Of a stretch of DNA of 64,000 nt, positions 37,443 through 45,994 are shown in pieces. Where the stretch lies: the NCBI RefSeq assembly GCF_013375555.1, contig NZ_JABXWB010000005.1, positions 434,001 to 498,000 of the forward strand. The letters are read 5' to 3'. The translations under genes were made by a program, and so were the position numbers. Numbering within the stretch: position 1 is the stretch's first letter; every line of letters begins with the position of its first letter. The DNA is from Sphingobium sp. EM0848. Its GTDB lineage: Bacteria; Pseudomonadota; Alphaproteobacteria; Sphingomonadales; Sphingomonadaceae. Below the pieces are notes generated by a model. It saw nothing but the letters and a program-made list of their open reading frames with translations, made no database searches and was not told the DNA's origin.

Positions 37443-38093
37443 TCAAGCCGCGTCCGCGCCCTTGTCCTGAAGGATGCCACCCAGGATCATGTCCAGCAGC
37501 GTCTTGGTGTAGCGGCGACGCATGGCGTCATCGATCACGTTGATGCCAAAGGCTTCGCGCAGGATATGCTGGCCGAAGAACAGATGGTCGCACGCGCCCA
37601 GGATGATGAAATAGAACATCATCGGATCGACCGGCTTGAACTCCCCGGTGGCGAAGCCCTGTTCGAGCAGATGGCGCTGCGTTTCCGCGAGCGGCTTGGA
37701 AATCTTCTCCGCGACTTCCTTGCCCGCCTCGGGGTCCTCGAACAGATAGTGGATGAGGCGGTTGATGAACGGATAGCGGAAATAAATGGTGATGATCGCC
37801 TGGACGTGCAGCTTCAGCTTTTCCGTCGCGCTCATTTCCATTGCGACCAGTTCGTCGAGCCGTTCGAGGCTCTTGCCCAGCACGTCTTCGACCAAGGCCA
37901 GCATCATGCCCTGCTTGGTGCCGAAATAATATTTCACCAGCGCGGAGTTGAGACCCGAATGCTTGGCAATGTCGCTGAGCGAAATGTCGACAGTGCTGCG
38001 CTCTGTCATCAGCGCGCCAGCCGCGTTCAGCAATATTTCGCGGGACGAAACTTTCGGCTCCTCCACTTCGACCCGCTCCACCTTCGACGCCAT
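37443..38093 (-). CDS. TetR-family transcriptional regulator, candidate master regulator of the cluster
   Basis: A 216-residue TetR protein. The HTH lies at about residues 12-60 ('SSREILLNAAGALMTERS', 'ISLSDIAKHSGLNSALVKYYFGTKQGMM'). The C-terminal ligand domain has 'RYPFINRLIHYLFEDPEAGKEVAEKI'. A copy of the recurring operator, containing the perfect palindrome AATTGATCAATT, lies 25-36 nt upstream of its start, which suggests autoregulation. For this reason I prefer it over the TetR at 6863 as regulator of the whole island. Start ATG 38093 preferred over GTG 38111, which would lie against the operator. Confidence 0.88.
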   Translation of the reverse strand: MASKVERVEVEEPKVSSREILLNAAGALMTERSTVDISLSDIAKHSGLNSALVKYYFGTKQGMMLALVEDVLGKSLERLDELVAMEMSATEKLKLHVQAIITIYFRYPFINRLIHYLFEDPEAGKEVAEKISKPLAETQRHLLEQGFATGEFKPVDPMMFYFIILGACDHLFFGQHILREAFGINVIDDAMRRRYTKTLLDMILGGILQDKGADAA

Positions 38094-38115
38094 GTCCGAA
38101 CCCAATCCCACTGCA

Positions 38116-38134
38116 GTAATTGATCAATTGAAAA
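38116..38134. promoter_or_regulatory. Candidate cluster operator with perfect 12-bp core (AATTGATCAATT)
   Basis: GTAATTGATCAATTGAAAA includes the perfect palindrome AATTGATCAATT at 38118-38129. It lies 23-41 nt upstream of the TetR start. It is the most symmetric copy of the recurring motif. Confidence 0.62.
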
Positions 38135-38179
38135 GCAATTCTCCTGCCTCGCGACTAGGAAGTCGGTTGTCAAGCTATT

Positions 38180-39271
38180 TCATGCCGCACGGCCGGCTGT
38201 CGCACGGACGGCGTCGGTGTCACTGCCGGGTTGAGCGGGCATTTGAGGCGCATCGCATGGCGTCTTCGAATAACGCGGCGCCGGGGCAGGCTGGACATGA
38301 CCGCCCACCGCAATGAACGTCTCCCGCGCGCGATTTTGGGGATGTTCGATCGCCTCCGACATGCTCAATATCGGCGCAGCGCAGGCATCCGATATGCCAA
38401 AGGCCTCCGCCCATTCGTCCCGCGTGCGCGTGCGGAAGATCGCAGCCAGCGCCTCCTTCTGCCGGGGCCAGAGGGTGCGGTCCTCCTGTTCGTCGAACAA
38501 AGGATCTCCCTCGGTGCCCGTCACCTTGCGAAGCAGTGCGTAAAATTGCGGCTCGATCGCGCCGATCGCCATGGCGCGGCCATCCGCCGTTTCATAGCTG
38601 TCATAATAAGGGGCGCCACCGTCCAGCAGGTTCGTGCCATGCGCTTCGTGCCAGCTACCCTGAGCGCGAAAGCCCCACATCATTGCGGACAGCAAAGCCG
38701 AGCCATCGGTCATCGCGCAATCGATCACCTGCCCCTCACCGCCGCCCCGCGCTGCCAGGATCGCACTCACCATGGCGAAGGCCAGCATCATGCCGCCACC
38801 GCCGAAATCGCCCGCCAGATTGAGCGGCACCACCGGCTTCTGCCCGGCGACGCCGACCATGCCCAGCACACCCGACAGAGCGATATAATTAATGTCATGC
38901 CCGGCAGCGGCGGACCAGGGCCCGGTCTGGCCCCAGCCCGTCATGCGGCCATAGACGAGCTTGGGATTGTCGGCCAGCAGCACATCTGGCCCCAGCCCCA
39001 GCCGCTCCATGACCCCCGGCCGATAGCCTTCGATCAGCCCATCGGCCGTCTTGCACAGCGCCCGCAGGGTCGCGACATCGTCGGGCGACTTGAGGTTCAG
39101 CACCACCGACGTCCGCGACCGCAAGAGCGGGTCCCACGGATCATGCGGCGTACCCGGCCGATCGACGCGGATCACCTCCGCGCCATGATCGGCCAGCATC
39201 ATGCCCGCAAAAGGCCCCGGCCCGATCCCGCCCATCTCGATGATGCGCACGCCTGTGAGGGGCCCCGCCAT
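38180..39271 (-). CDS. Alpha-methylacyl-CoA racemase-like CaiB/BaiF protein
   Basis: A 363-residue class III CoA-transferase-fold protein. The catalytic pair of alpha-methylacyl-CoA racemase is visible: His125-Asp126 in 'GHDINYIALSGVLGMVG' and Asp155 in 'NLAGDFGGGGM'. Other family segments are 'ILAARGGGEGQVIDCAM' and 'KEALAAIFRTRTRDEW'. The racemase interconverts (R)- and (S)-2-methylacyl-CoA so that beta-oxidation can act on methyl-branched chains such as isoprenoid or steroid side chains. It lies 2 nt after the thiolase gene in the same operon with the FadB-like enzyme. ATG 39271 matches the family N-terminus. Confidence 0.9.
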   Translation of the reverse strand: MAGPLTGVRIIEMGGIGPGPFAGMMLADHGAEVIRVDRPGTPHDPWDPLLRSRTSVVLNLKSPDDVATLRALCKTADGLIEGYRPGVMERLGLGPDVLLADNPKLVYGRMTGWGQTGPWSAAAGHDINYIALSGVLGMVGVAGQKPVVPLNLAGDFGGGGMMLAFAMVSAILAARGGGEGQVIDCAMTDGSALLSAMMWGFRAQGSWHEAHGTNLLDGGAPYYDSYETADGRAMAIGAIEPQFYALLRKVTGTEGDPLFDEQEDRTLWPRQKEALAAIFRTRTRDEWAEAFGISDACAAPILSMSEAIEHPQNRARETFIAVGGHVQPAPAPRYSKTPCDAPQMPAQPGSDTDAVRATAGRAA

Positions 39272-39273
39272 GA

Positions 39274-40449
39274 TCAGAGCGCCTCGACGATGGTGACGTT
39301 GGCGATGCCGCCGCCCTCGCACATGGTTTGCAGGCCCCAGCGCTTGCCCCGGGCCTTGAGCGCATGGATCAGCGTCGTCATCAGCTTGGTGCCCGAAGCG
39401 CCCAACGGATGACCAAGCGCAATCGCCCCGCCATTGACGTTCAGCCGCGCATGATCAGCCTCCAGCGCCTTCAACCAGGCGAGCGGAATCGGCGCAAAGG
39501 CCTCGTTCACTTCATAAAGGTCGATGTCACCGATCTTCATCCCCGCGCGGCTCAAGGCCCGCTCGGTCGCCGGCAGCGGTTCTTCCAGCATGATGACCGG
39601 ATCGCCCGCCGTCACCGTCAGATTGTGGATGCGCGCCAGCGGCGTCAGGCCATGGGCTTTCAATGCCCGCTCGCTGACCACCAGCACACCCGACGCGCCG
39701 TCGCAAATCTGGCTGGCGCTGGCCGCGGTGATCTTGCCGCCTTCCTGGATCAGCTTCACGCCCGCCATCGACTCCATCGAGGCGTCGTAGCGAATGCCCT
39801 CATCCTTGACGTGCAGCGTGCGGCCGCCCTCGCCATCGTCGACCTCGACCGGCACGATTTCCGCGTCGAAGGCGCCACTTTCCGTTGCCGCGACTGCGCG
39901 GCGATGGCTTTCCAACGCATAGCGATCCAGATCCTCGCGGGAAAAGCCCCATTTGTCCGCGATCATCTCGGCGCCGTAGAACTGGCTGAATTCCTCCACG
40001 CCATAGCGGTTCTTGATCTTCTGCGACCAGGGACCAACGCCAATGCCCGCCTTTGCCGCGAGCCCCGCGGGCGTACCCATCGGCACGCGGGTCATGCTCT
40101 CGACACCACAGGCGATGACGACATCCTGCGTCCCGCTCATCACCGCCTGCGCGGCGAACTGGATCGCCTGCTGCGACGATCCGCACTGGCGGTCGATGGT
40201 CACGGCGGGCACGCTGTCGGGCAGGCTGGAGGCCATGACCGCGCTGCGCCCGATATGCATGCTCTGCTCACCGACCTGGCTGACGCAGCCCAGGATCACA
40301 TCCTCGATCAGCGCGGGGTCGATGCCGCTGCGGTCGACCAGCGCGTCCAGCACGGTTCCAGCAAGATCGGCCGGGTGCCAGCTCGCCAGCTTCCCGTTCC
40401 GGCGCCCCCCGGCGGTGCGGCCTGCCGCGACGATATAGGCTTCAGCCAT
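39274..40449 (-). CDS. Acetyl-CoA C-acetyltransferase/acyltransferase (thiolase)
   Basis: A 391-residue degradative thiolase. The nucleophile Cys lies in 'IDRQCGSSQQAI', the His in 'GGAIALGHPLGASG', and the second Cys in 'TMCEGGGIAN'; 'NEAFAPIPLAW' is also present. It differs from the thiolase at 15206 in the Cys region, so the two probably act on different ketoacyl-CoAs. RBS AAAGGAAC. It follows the FadB-like gene by 27 nt and precedes the racemase, forming a full beta-oxidation set for branched chains. Confidence 0.93.
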   Translation of the reverse strand: MAEAYIVAAGRTAGGRRNGKLASWHPADLAGTVLDALVDRSGIDPALIEDVILGCVSQVGEQSMHIGRSAVMASSLPDSVPAVTIDRQCGSSQQAIQFAAQAVMSGTQDVVIACGVESMTRVPMGTPAGLAAKAGIGVGPWSQKIKNRYGVEEFSQFYGAEMIADKWGFSREDLDRYALESHRRAVAATESGAFDAEIVPVEVDDGEGGRTLHVKDEGIRYDASMESMAGVKLIQEGGKITAASASQICDGASGVLVVSERALKAHGLTPLARIHNLTVTAGDPVIMLEEPLPATERALSRAGMKIGDIDLYEVNEAFAPIPLAWLKALEADHARLNVNGGAIALGHPLGASGTKLMTTLIHALKARGKRWGLQTMCEGGGIANVTIVEAL

Positions 40450-40476
40450 GTTCCTTTGCTCCTTTTATCCCTATGA

Positions 40477-42543
40477 TCAGGTGAGGCTGCCGCCTTCGGC
40501 CGCCAGCTTGCGCAGCAGGGGCGACACGGCGTCCGGGCCGATGATCTCATCCAGCGCGGCAACGATCTTGGGCAGGCCCACGCTGTCGGCCCAGCACATC
40601 GGTCCGCCGGTCCAGACCGGCCAGCCATAGCCCGTCACCAGCGCCACATCGACGTCGGAGGCACGCAGCGCGATCCCCTCCTCCACGATCCTGGCGCCCT
40701 CATTCACCACCGGGTAGAGCAGCCGTTCGACAATCTCGGCATCGGTGAAACTGCGCTGCGGCACGCCGGTCTTTTCGGCAAAATCGCGGATGACCTTTTC
40801 GGCGACCGGCGAGGGCGAGGCCCGGCGCGCCTCGTCATAATCATAATAGCCGCCATTCTTCTTCTGGCCCCAGCGGTCCATTTCGCACAGCACCTCCTGC
40901 ACGGTGCGGCCAGCGCTATTCTCCCGGTCCCAGCCGATGACGTCCAGGCCGACGAGGTCGATCATCTGGAACGGCCCCATGGCGAAACCATAGTCGTTGA
41001 TCGCCTTGTCGACCTGCGCCGGGGTCGGGCCTTCCAGCACCAGAGCCTCGGCGGAACTCATCCGGGGCGTCATGGCGCGATTGGCGATGAAGCCATCGCA
41101 CACGCCCGACAGCACCGCGATCTTGCCCAGTTGGCGGCCAATGGCCATGCCGGTGGCGATCACCGGGTCAGAGGTCTTGGCGCCGCGCACCACTTCGAGC
41201 AACCGCATGATATTGGCAGGCGCGAAGAAATGCAGGCCGATCACCCATTCCGGGCGCGAGGTCGCCGCCGCGATTCTGTCGAGATCGAGGAAGGACGTGT
41301 TGCTCGCCAGGATCGCACCCTGCTTCGCCGCCGCATCGATCTGGGCGAAGACGGTTTTCTTGAGGTCAATATCCTCGAACACCGCTTCCATCACCAGATC
41401 GACAGGGGCGACCGCGCTGGCGAGATCGGTGCTGGTCGTCAGCAGGCCGGAGCGACGATCCCCCTCGGCTTCGGTAATGCGTCCCTTGGCGACGAGACCG
41501 GCAAAGGTCTTGCGAATGCCGCCCGCGCCGCGCTCTACCGCCGCCTCGTCGCGGTCGACCAGCGTCACCGGCACACCCGCATTCAGGAAGGCCGTCGCGA
41601 TGCCGCTGCCCATGGTGCCCGCGCCGATCACCGCCACGCTGGCGACGACAAGCGGCTTTACATCCCTGGCGACGGGAATCTTGCCCGCCGTGCGTTCGGC
41701 AAAGAAGAGATGGCGCTGGGCGATGGATTCGCTGGAGCTCATCAGCTCCTCGAACAGTTCCCATTCGCGCTTCAGCCCTTCATCAAAGGGCAGGGTCGCC
41801 GCCGCCTCGATGGCCTTGACGATATTGCCGGGCGCCTTGAAGCCCCGGAAGTCGCGCTTGTGCGCGGCGCGATAGGCTTCGATGGCCGCCTTGGCCGCCT
41901 CCGGGTCTAGATCGACGCTCATGTCGCGCACGCGGCGCAGCGGCGCGCCTTCCTCCACCAGCTTGCGGGCATAGGCGACCGCGCCCGCCTCCAGATCGCC
42001 TTCGATGATCTCGTCGATCAATCCCGTCTTCTGCGCCTTGGCCGCGCCCAGCGGACGGCCGCCGACGATCAGCTCCAGCGCCGTTTCGACGCCAGCGATG
42101 CGCGGCGTGCGCTGCGTACCGCCAGCGCCGGGCAGCAGGCCGAGCGACACTTCGGGCAGGCCGACCTTGGCGGACGCCACCGCCACGCGATAATGGCAGG
42201 CCAGCGCCAGTTCGAACCCGCCGCCCAGCGCCGTGCCGTGGATCGCCGCAACGACCGGCTTGGCCGACGCCTCTATCGCCAAGAATATATCGTTAAGGTC
42301 GGGCTTGCGCAGTTCGCCACCGAACTCGCTGATGTCAGCGCCCGCAAAGAAGGTGCGGCCATCACAGCGGATGATCAGCGCCTTGGCGGCATCATCGGCC
42401 ACCGCACGGCTGATCCCCTCATCCAGCGCCACACGCACGGAATAGCCCAGCGCATTGACCGGCGGTGAATCGATCGCCAGCACGGCAACGCCGTCCGTCA
42501 CCTTATAGGTGGAAACCCCTTCTGCCACAGCCGCTTCGCTCAC
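40477..42543 (-). CDS. Bifunctional enoyl-CoA hydratase/3-hydroxyacyl-CoA dehydrogenase (FadB-like)
   Basis: A 688-residue multifunctional enzyme. The N-terminal crotonase part has 'GTALGGGFELALACHYR' and 'LPEVSLGLLPGAGGTQR' (catalytic Glu). The 3-hydroxyacyl-CoA dehydrogenase part starts at about residue 290 with 'VIGAGTMGSGIATAF' (NAD loop) and has 'IGLHFFAPANIMRLLEVVRG' (catalytic His-Phe-Phe) and 'DGFIANRAM'. It hydrates enoyl-CoA and oxidises the 3-hydroxyacyl-CoA. I chose GTG 42543 because GGAG lies 7 nt upstream, whereas for ATG 42549 the same GGAG is nearly adjacent. Operon: SDR, crotonase upstream. Confidence 0.93.
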   Translation of the reverse strand: MSEAAVAEGVSTYKVTDGVAVLAIDSPPVNALGYSVRVALDEGISRAVADDAAKALIIRCDGRTFFAGADISEFGGELRKPDLNDIFLAIEASAKPVVAAIHGTALGGGFELALACHYRVAVASAKVGLPEVSLGLLPGAGGTQRTPRIAGVETALELIVGGRPLGAAKAQKTGLIDEIIEGDLEAGAVAYARKLVEEGAPLRRVRDMSVDLDPEAAKAAIEAYRAAHKRDFRGFKAPGNIVKAIEAAATLPFDEGLKREWELFEELMSSSESIAQRHLFFAERTAGKIPVARDVKPLVVASVAVIGAGTMGSGIATAFLNAGVPVTLVDRDEAAVERGAGGIRKTFAGLVAKGRITEAEGDRRSGLLTTSTDLASAVAPVDLVMEAVFEDIDLKKTVFAQIDAAAKQGAILASNTSFLDLDRIAAATSRPEWVIGLHFFAPANIMRLLEVVRGAKTSDPVIATGMAIGRQLGKIAVLSGVCDGFIANRAMTPRMSSAEALVLEGPTPAQVDKAINDYGFAMGPFQMIDLVGLDVIGWDRENSAGRTVQEVLCEMDRWGQKKNGGYYDYDEARRASPSPVAEKVIRDFAEKTGVPQRSFTDAEIVERLLYPVVNEGARIVEEGIALRASDVDVALVTGYGWPVWTGGPMCWADSVGLPKIVAALDEIIGPDAVSPLLRKLAAEGGSLT

Positions 42544-42574
42544 TTGCATTCTCCAGTAAAAGCCTGGGCCGTCG

Positions 42575-43351
42575 TTACAGCGACTGGCCATCATCGATGG
42601 TGAAGACCGAGCCGGTGACTTCCGCGCTCGCGTCCGAACAGAGATAAAGGATGGTGGGGTCCAGCACGTTGATCCCCATGATCCGCTTGCGCACGAACCC
42701 GTCGACCAGCGCCTTGCCCCCAGCATTATCGAGATGCTGATCCGTCAGTTCCGTGCGGATATAACCGGGGCAGACCACATTGACGTTGATGCCCTTGTTC
42801 GCCCAGTCATGCGCCATGGCACGGCCCATCTGCACCACGCCCGCCTTGGTCGCGGCATAGGTGACCTGGCCCGCATCGATGAAGCTGGCGGTGATCGAGG
42901 AAATCAGCACGATCCGGCCATGCTGGCGGTCGGCGGCGCCTGCCGCGATCATGCGCCGCGCCGCCTCGCGCGCGGTCAGGAACACGCCGCGGAAATTAAC
43001 CCCGGTCATCTGGTCGAACTTGTCCATCGGCAGGCCCAGCGCGCTACCGCCGATCGCCACACCGGCATTGGCAACGACACTGTCGACCGGCCCGAAGGCC
43101 GCCTCGGCCGCGTCGAAGGCAGCCATGGTGGACTCTTCATCGGCCACGTCCATCTGAACCGCGAGCGCTTGTCCGCCCGCCGCTTCGATGGCGGCCTGCA
43201 CATCGTCCAGCATCGCGGTCCGCCGTGCGGCCAGCACCACCTTGGCCCCGCTTTCGGCGCAGCGGCGGGCGAGATGCTTGCCGATGCCGGACGAGGCGCC
43301 GGTAATCATCACCACGCGGTTGCCAAGATCGAAGGAATAACCGTAGGGCAT
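42575..43351 (-). CDS. Short-chain dehydrogenase/reductase
   Basis: A 258-residue classical SDR. It has Thr-Gly-Ala-Ser-Ser-Gly-Ile-Gly, 'VVANAGVAIGG', Ser in 'LISSITASF', and Tyr-Ala-Ala-Thr-Lys. The C-terminus ('RKRIMGINVLDPTILYLCSDASAEVTGSVFTIDDGQSL') is very like that of the SDR at 44187, marking the two as paralogs. It lies between crotonase (3 nt upstream) and FadB-like genes and probably oxidises a hydroxy group of a pathway CoA ester or alcohol. The ribosome-binding site is weak. Confidence 0.9.
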   Translation of the reverse strand: MPYGYSFDLGNRVVMITGASSGIGKHLARRCAESGAKVVLAARRTAMLDDVQAAIEAAGGQALAVQMDVADEESTMAAFDAAEAAFGPVDSVVANAGVAIGGSALGLPMDKFDQMTGVNFRGVFLTAREAARRMIAAGAADRQHGRIVLISSITASFIDAGQVTYAATKAGVVQMGRAMAHDWANKGINVNVVCPGYIRTELTDQHLDNAGGKALVDGFVRKRIMGINVLDPTILYLCSDASAEVTGSVFTIDDGQSL

Positions 43352-43354
43352 GAT

Positions 43355-44116
43355 TCAGGCTCCGGTAAACACGGCTTTACGCTTTTCAAGGAAGGCGGCG
43401 ATACCCTCGGCGCAGTCAGCGCTATTTCCAGCAGTCTTCTGGTCCCGCCGTTCCCGGCCGAGCGCACTCTGCCAATCGGCGTCGACAGCGTGCCAGGCCA
43501 TGGCGCGGATCAGGGACAGGCTGCGCGGACCATGGGCGAGACGCTCCGCAAGAGCCAGCGCCTCGCTCTCCAGCGCATCATCCGCCGCCACCCGGTTGAT
43601 GAGACCCCATTCGAGCGCCGTCCCCGCTGGAAGCCTGTCCCCCAGCAACATCATTTCCATGGCGCGCGGACGACCGATCGTGCGAGCGAGCAGATGAGAG
43701 GAACCGCCATCGGGGCAAAGCCCGACCTTGCTGAACGCCTGAAGGAAACAAGCGGTTTCGCTGGCCAGAATCATGTCGGCCGCCAACGCCAGCGAGCAGC
43801 CCACCCCTGCCGCCGCGCCGCGCACGGCGCTGATCCAGGGGATCGACAGATTGCGCAAACGCGTCATCAGCGGATTGATGTGGGTTTCCAGAACGAGGCC
43901 GAAATCCTCGGGAATTTCCCCCAGATCAGCGCCCGAACAAAAGGCCCGGCCCGCGCCGGTCACGACCATCACCCGCGCCGAGGTTTCGATCTGATCGACG
44001 GCCTTGGCGATCTCTTCCGCCATCGCTTCCGACATCGCGTTCAGCTTGTCCGGCTGATTGAGCCGCAGGATGCCGACAGCCCCCTGATATTCGACCTCGA
44101 TCAGTTCATATTCCAT
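43355..44116 (-). CDS. Enoyl-CoA hydratase/isomerase (crotonase)
   Basis: A 253-residue crotonase. It shows 'AVGILRLNQPDKLNAM', 'RAFCSGADLGEIPEDF', the oxyanion loop 'GAAAGVGCSLALAADM', and 'FSKVGLCPDGGSSHLLARTIG', where Asp-Gly-Gly-Ser replaces the second Glu of hydratases, the pattern of PaaG-type isomerases. It could therefore shift a double bond, which would help with unsaturated or cyclic acyl-CoA. ATG 44116 matches the family N-terminus. First gene of the operon to 38180; the operator motif lies 49 nt upstream. Confidence 0.88.
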   Translation of the reverse strand: MEYELIEVEYQGAVGILRLNQPDKLNAMSEAMAEEIAKAVDQIETSARVMVVTGAGRAFCSGADLGEIPEDFGLVLETHINPLMTRLRNLSIPWISAVRGAAAGVGCSLALAADMILASETACFLQAFSKVGLCPDGGSSHLLARTIGRPRAMEMMLLGDRLPAGTALEWGLINRVAADDALESEALALAERLAHGPRSLSLIRAMAWHAVDADWQSALGRERRDQKTAGNSADCAEGIAAFLEKRKAVFTGA

Positions 44117-44164
44117 GGCACGCCCCGTTGGCTGAATCACTTTCCACTGTTCATCCCTGTATAG

Positions 44165-44183
44165 TTTAATCGGTTAATTGCAA
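44165..44183. promoter_or_regulatory. Candidate cluster operator (TTTAATCGGTTAATTGCAA)
   Basis: A strong copy of the recurring motif, 49 nt upstream of the crotonase start and 3 nt from the stop of the SDR at 44187. Confidence 0.6.
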
Positions 44184-44186
44184 CCA

Positions 44187-44975
44187 TCAGCGCGGCAGTT
44201 GCGAGTCATCGACCTTGATGCAAGTGCCCGTCACGCCCTCCGACGCCGGGGACGCGAGATAGAGCAAAGTTGAATCCAGCATATGCGGTTCAGCGATCCG
44301 CTTGCGCGGCATAATGGAGGCGAAGACCTCCTCCCCTTGCCGCTCGATGCTGGCCGCGCTCATTTCCGATCGGAAGAAGCCCGGCGCGATCGCATTCACG
44401 CTGATCCCCTTGGGCGCCCACTCCACGGAGAGCGCTTCGGTCAGGCGAACCACCGCACTCTTGGTCGCCACATACATGGCGCAGGCAATCTTGCCGTCAT
44501 AGTTGAACGCGCCGATGGACGAGATGTTGATGATCCGGCCCTTCCTTCCCGCGTCGATCAGGCCGCCCGCAACCTTCTGCGCCAGCAGGAAAGGCGCACG
44601 CACATTGACAGCATAGAGCCGGTCCATTTCCTCGACGCTCTGCTTGAGCGCGCTGCGTGCCTCGGAAATCCCGGCATTGTTGACCAGGATCGTGACGGGA
44701 CCGCCCAAGGCCGCCTCGGCCCTGTCGACCGCTGCGACAATTGCGACAGGGTCCATCAGGTCGAGGGCGATCGCCACCGCCTTGCCCCCTCGGGCCTCGA
44801 TGGTCGCGACCAGATCGTCCAGCCGGTCGGCACGCCGCGCCGCGACCGCAACGCGCGCGCCTGCCGCCGCCAGCGTTTCCGCGAAGCGGCGACCAAGGCC
44901 CGATGAAGCGCCTGTCACAAGCGCGATCTGACCTTCCAAAACCCGGCTGATTTCGGGCGCGGGTGACTGTTGCAT
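44187..44975 (-). CDS. Short-chain dehydrogenase/reductase
   Basis: A 262-residue classical SDR. It shows Thr-Gly-Ala-Ser-Ser-Gly-Leu-Gly, 'LVNNAGISEAR', Ser in 'NISSIGAF', and Tyr-Val-Ala-Thr-Lys. The C-terminal half 'RKRIAEPHMLDSTLLYLASPASEGVTGTCIKVDDSQL' pairs with that of the SDR at 42575. I chose ATG 44975, since AGGA lies 7 nt upstream of it and only 1 nt from the ATG at 44981. It ends the operon ligase-MDR-SDR; the quinone-oxidoreductase-like gene stops 9 nt upstream. Confidence 0.9.
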   Translation of the reverse strand: MQQSPAPEISRVLEGQIALVTGASSGLGRRFAETLAAAGARVAVAARRADRLDDLVATIEARGGKAVAIALDLMDPVAIVAAVDRAEAALGGPVTILVNNAGISEARSALKQSVEEMDRLYAVNVRAPFLLAQKVAGGLIDAGRKGRIINISSIGAFNYDGKIACAMYVATKSAVVRLTEALSVEWAPKGISVNAIAPGFFRSEMSAASIERQGEEVFASIMPRKRIAEPHMLDSTLLYLASPASEGVTGTCIKVDDSQLPR

Positions 44976-44984
44976 GAGCATTTC

Positions 44985-45980
44985 CTATTCCATCTCGACG
45001 ACGATCTTGCCCACGGCCTTGCGCGACGAGAGCAGGGCGATCGCCTCGCCACCACGCGCCAGGGGAAAGCGATCCGATACCAGGGGCTTGAGGCTCCCGT
45101 CGCGATACCAGCCGAACAATTCCCGCACATTGTCGCGGAAGCCATCAGGATCGCGCTCGATCGACGCGCCCCAGAAGACGCCCGTAATATAGCAGGATTT
45201 GAGCAGCGGCAGGTTGAGCGGGATGCTGGCAATGCCAGCCGGAAAGCCGACCACCAGAAACCGCCCGTCCCAGCCAAGCGTCCGCAACGCAGGCTCGGAA
45301 TAGCTGCCCCCCACGCCGTCATAGACCACATCAACATCGCCGCCCGCGGCAACCTTGGCCGCGTCAGTGAAGGCACGCGCCTGCGTCTTTTCGAGCGGTC
45401 CCGCCGGATAGACGATCGCCTCGTCCGCGCCATGACGCCGGACGACATCGGCCTTCGCCTCGCTGGAGACGCCCGCGATCACCTTGGCACCCATGTGCTT
45501 GCCCAGTTCCACCGCAGCCAGCCCCACCCCGCCAGCCGCGCCCAGAATCAGCAGCTTCTCGCCCGGCTGCAATCGCGCCCGATCCTTCAAGGCATAATGC
45601 GACGTGCCATAGGTCATCAAAAAGGCCGCCGCTTGATCGAAGGGCATTTCGTCGGGAATGCGGAAACAGCGCCACGCCGCGATCACCAACTGCTCGGCAA
45701 GGCCGCCGTACACCGCCCCGCCCAGCACGCGGTCGCCGACCGCAAAGCCGCTTACCCCCTCGCCCACGGCATCGATGACGCCGCTCACTTCCGCGCCGGG
45801 CGAGAAGGGGCGTTCGGGCCGGAACTGATAGCGGTCCTCGATGATCAGCGCGTCGGGATAGTTGATGCCGCAGGCCGCCACGCGGATGCGAACTTCGCCG
45901 GGTCCGGGCTGGGGCACGGGCCGCTCATGGATCACCAGAGTTTCAGGGCCGCCCACCGCTTGACTGACCAAGGCTTTCAT
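44985..45980 (-). CDS. Zinc-free medium-chain reductase (NADPH:quinone oxidoreductase-like)
   Basis: A 331-residue MDR-superfamily oxidoreductase. 'GPGEVRIRVAACGINYPDALIIEDRYQ' and 'PFSPGAEVSGVIDAVGEGV' form the catalytic half. The Rossmann motif is 'LLILGAAGGVGLAAVELGKHMGAKVIAG', and no zinc-binding Cys/His set is visible. Members reduce quinones, alkenals or enoyl-CoA double bonds; the substrate here is unknown. The start was set at 45980 by the family N-terminus (MKALVSQAVGG). It lies between the ligase at 45995 (14 nt) and the SDR at 44187, in one operon. Confidence 0.9.
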   Translation of the reverse strand: MKALVSQAVGGPETLVIHERPVPQPGPGEVRIRVAACGINYPDALIIEDRYQFRPERPFSPGAEVSGVIDAVGEGVSGFAVGDRVLGGAVYGGLAEQLVIAAWRCFRIPDEMPFDQAAAFLMTYGTSHYALKDRARLQPGEKLLILGAAGGVGLAAVELGKHMGAKVIAGVSSEAKADVVRRHGADEAIVYPAGPLEKTQARAFTDAAKVAAGGDVDVVYDGVGGSYSEPALRTLGWDGRFLVVGFPAGIASIPLNLPLLKSCYITGVFWGASIERDPDGFRDNVRELFGWYRDGSLKPLVSDRFPLARGGEAIALLSSRKAVGKIVVEME

Positions 45981-45994
45981 CCTGTCTCTCCCGC

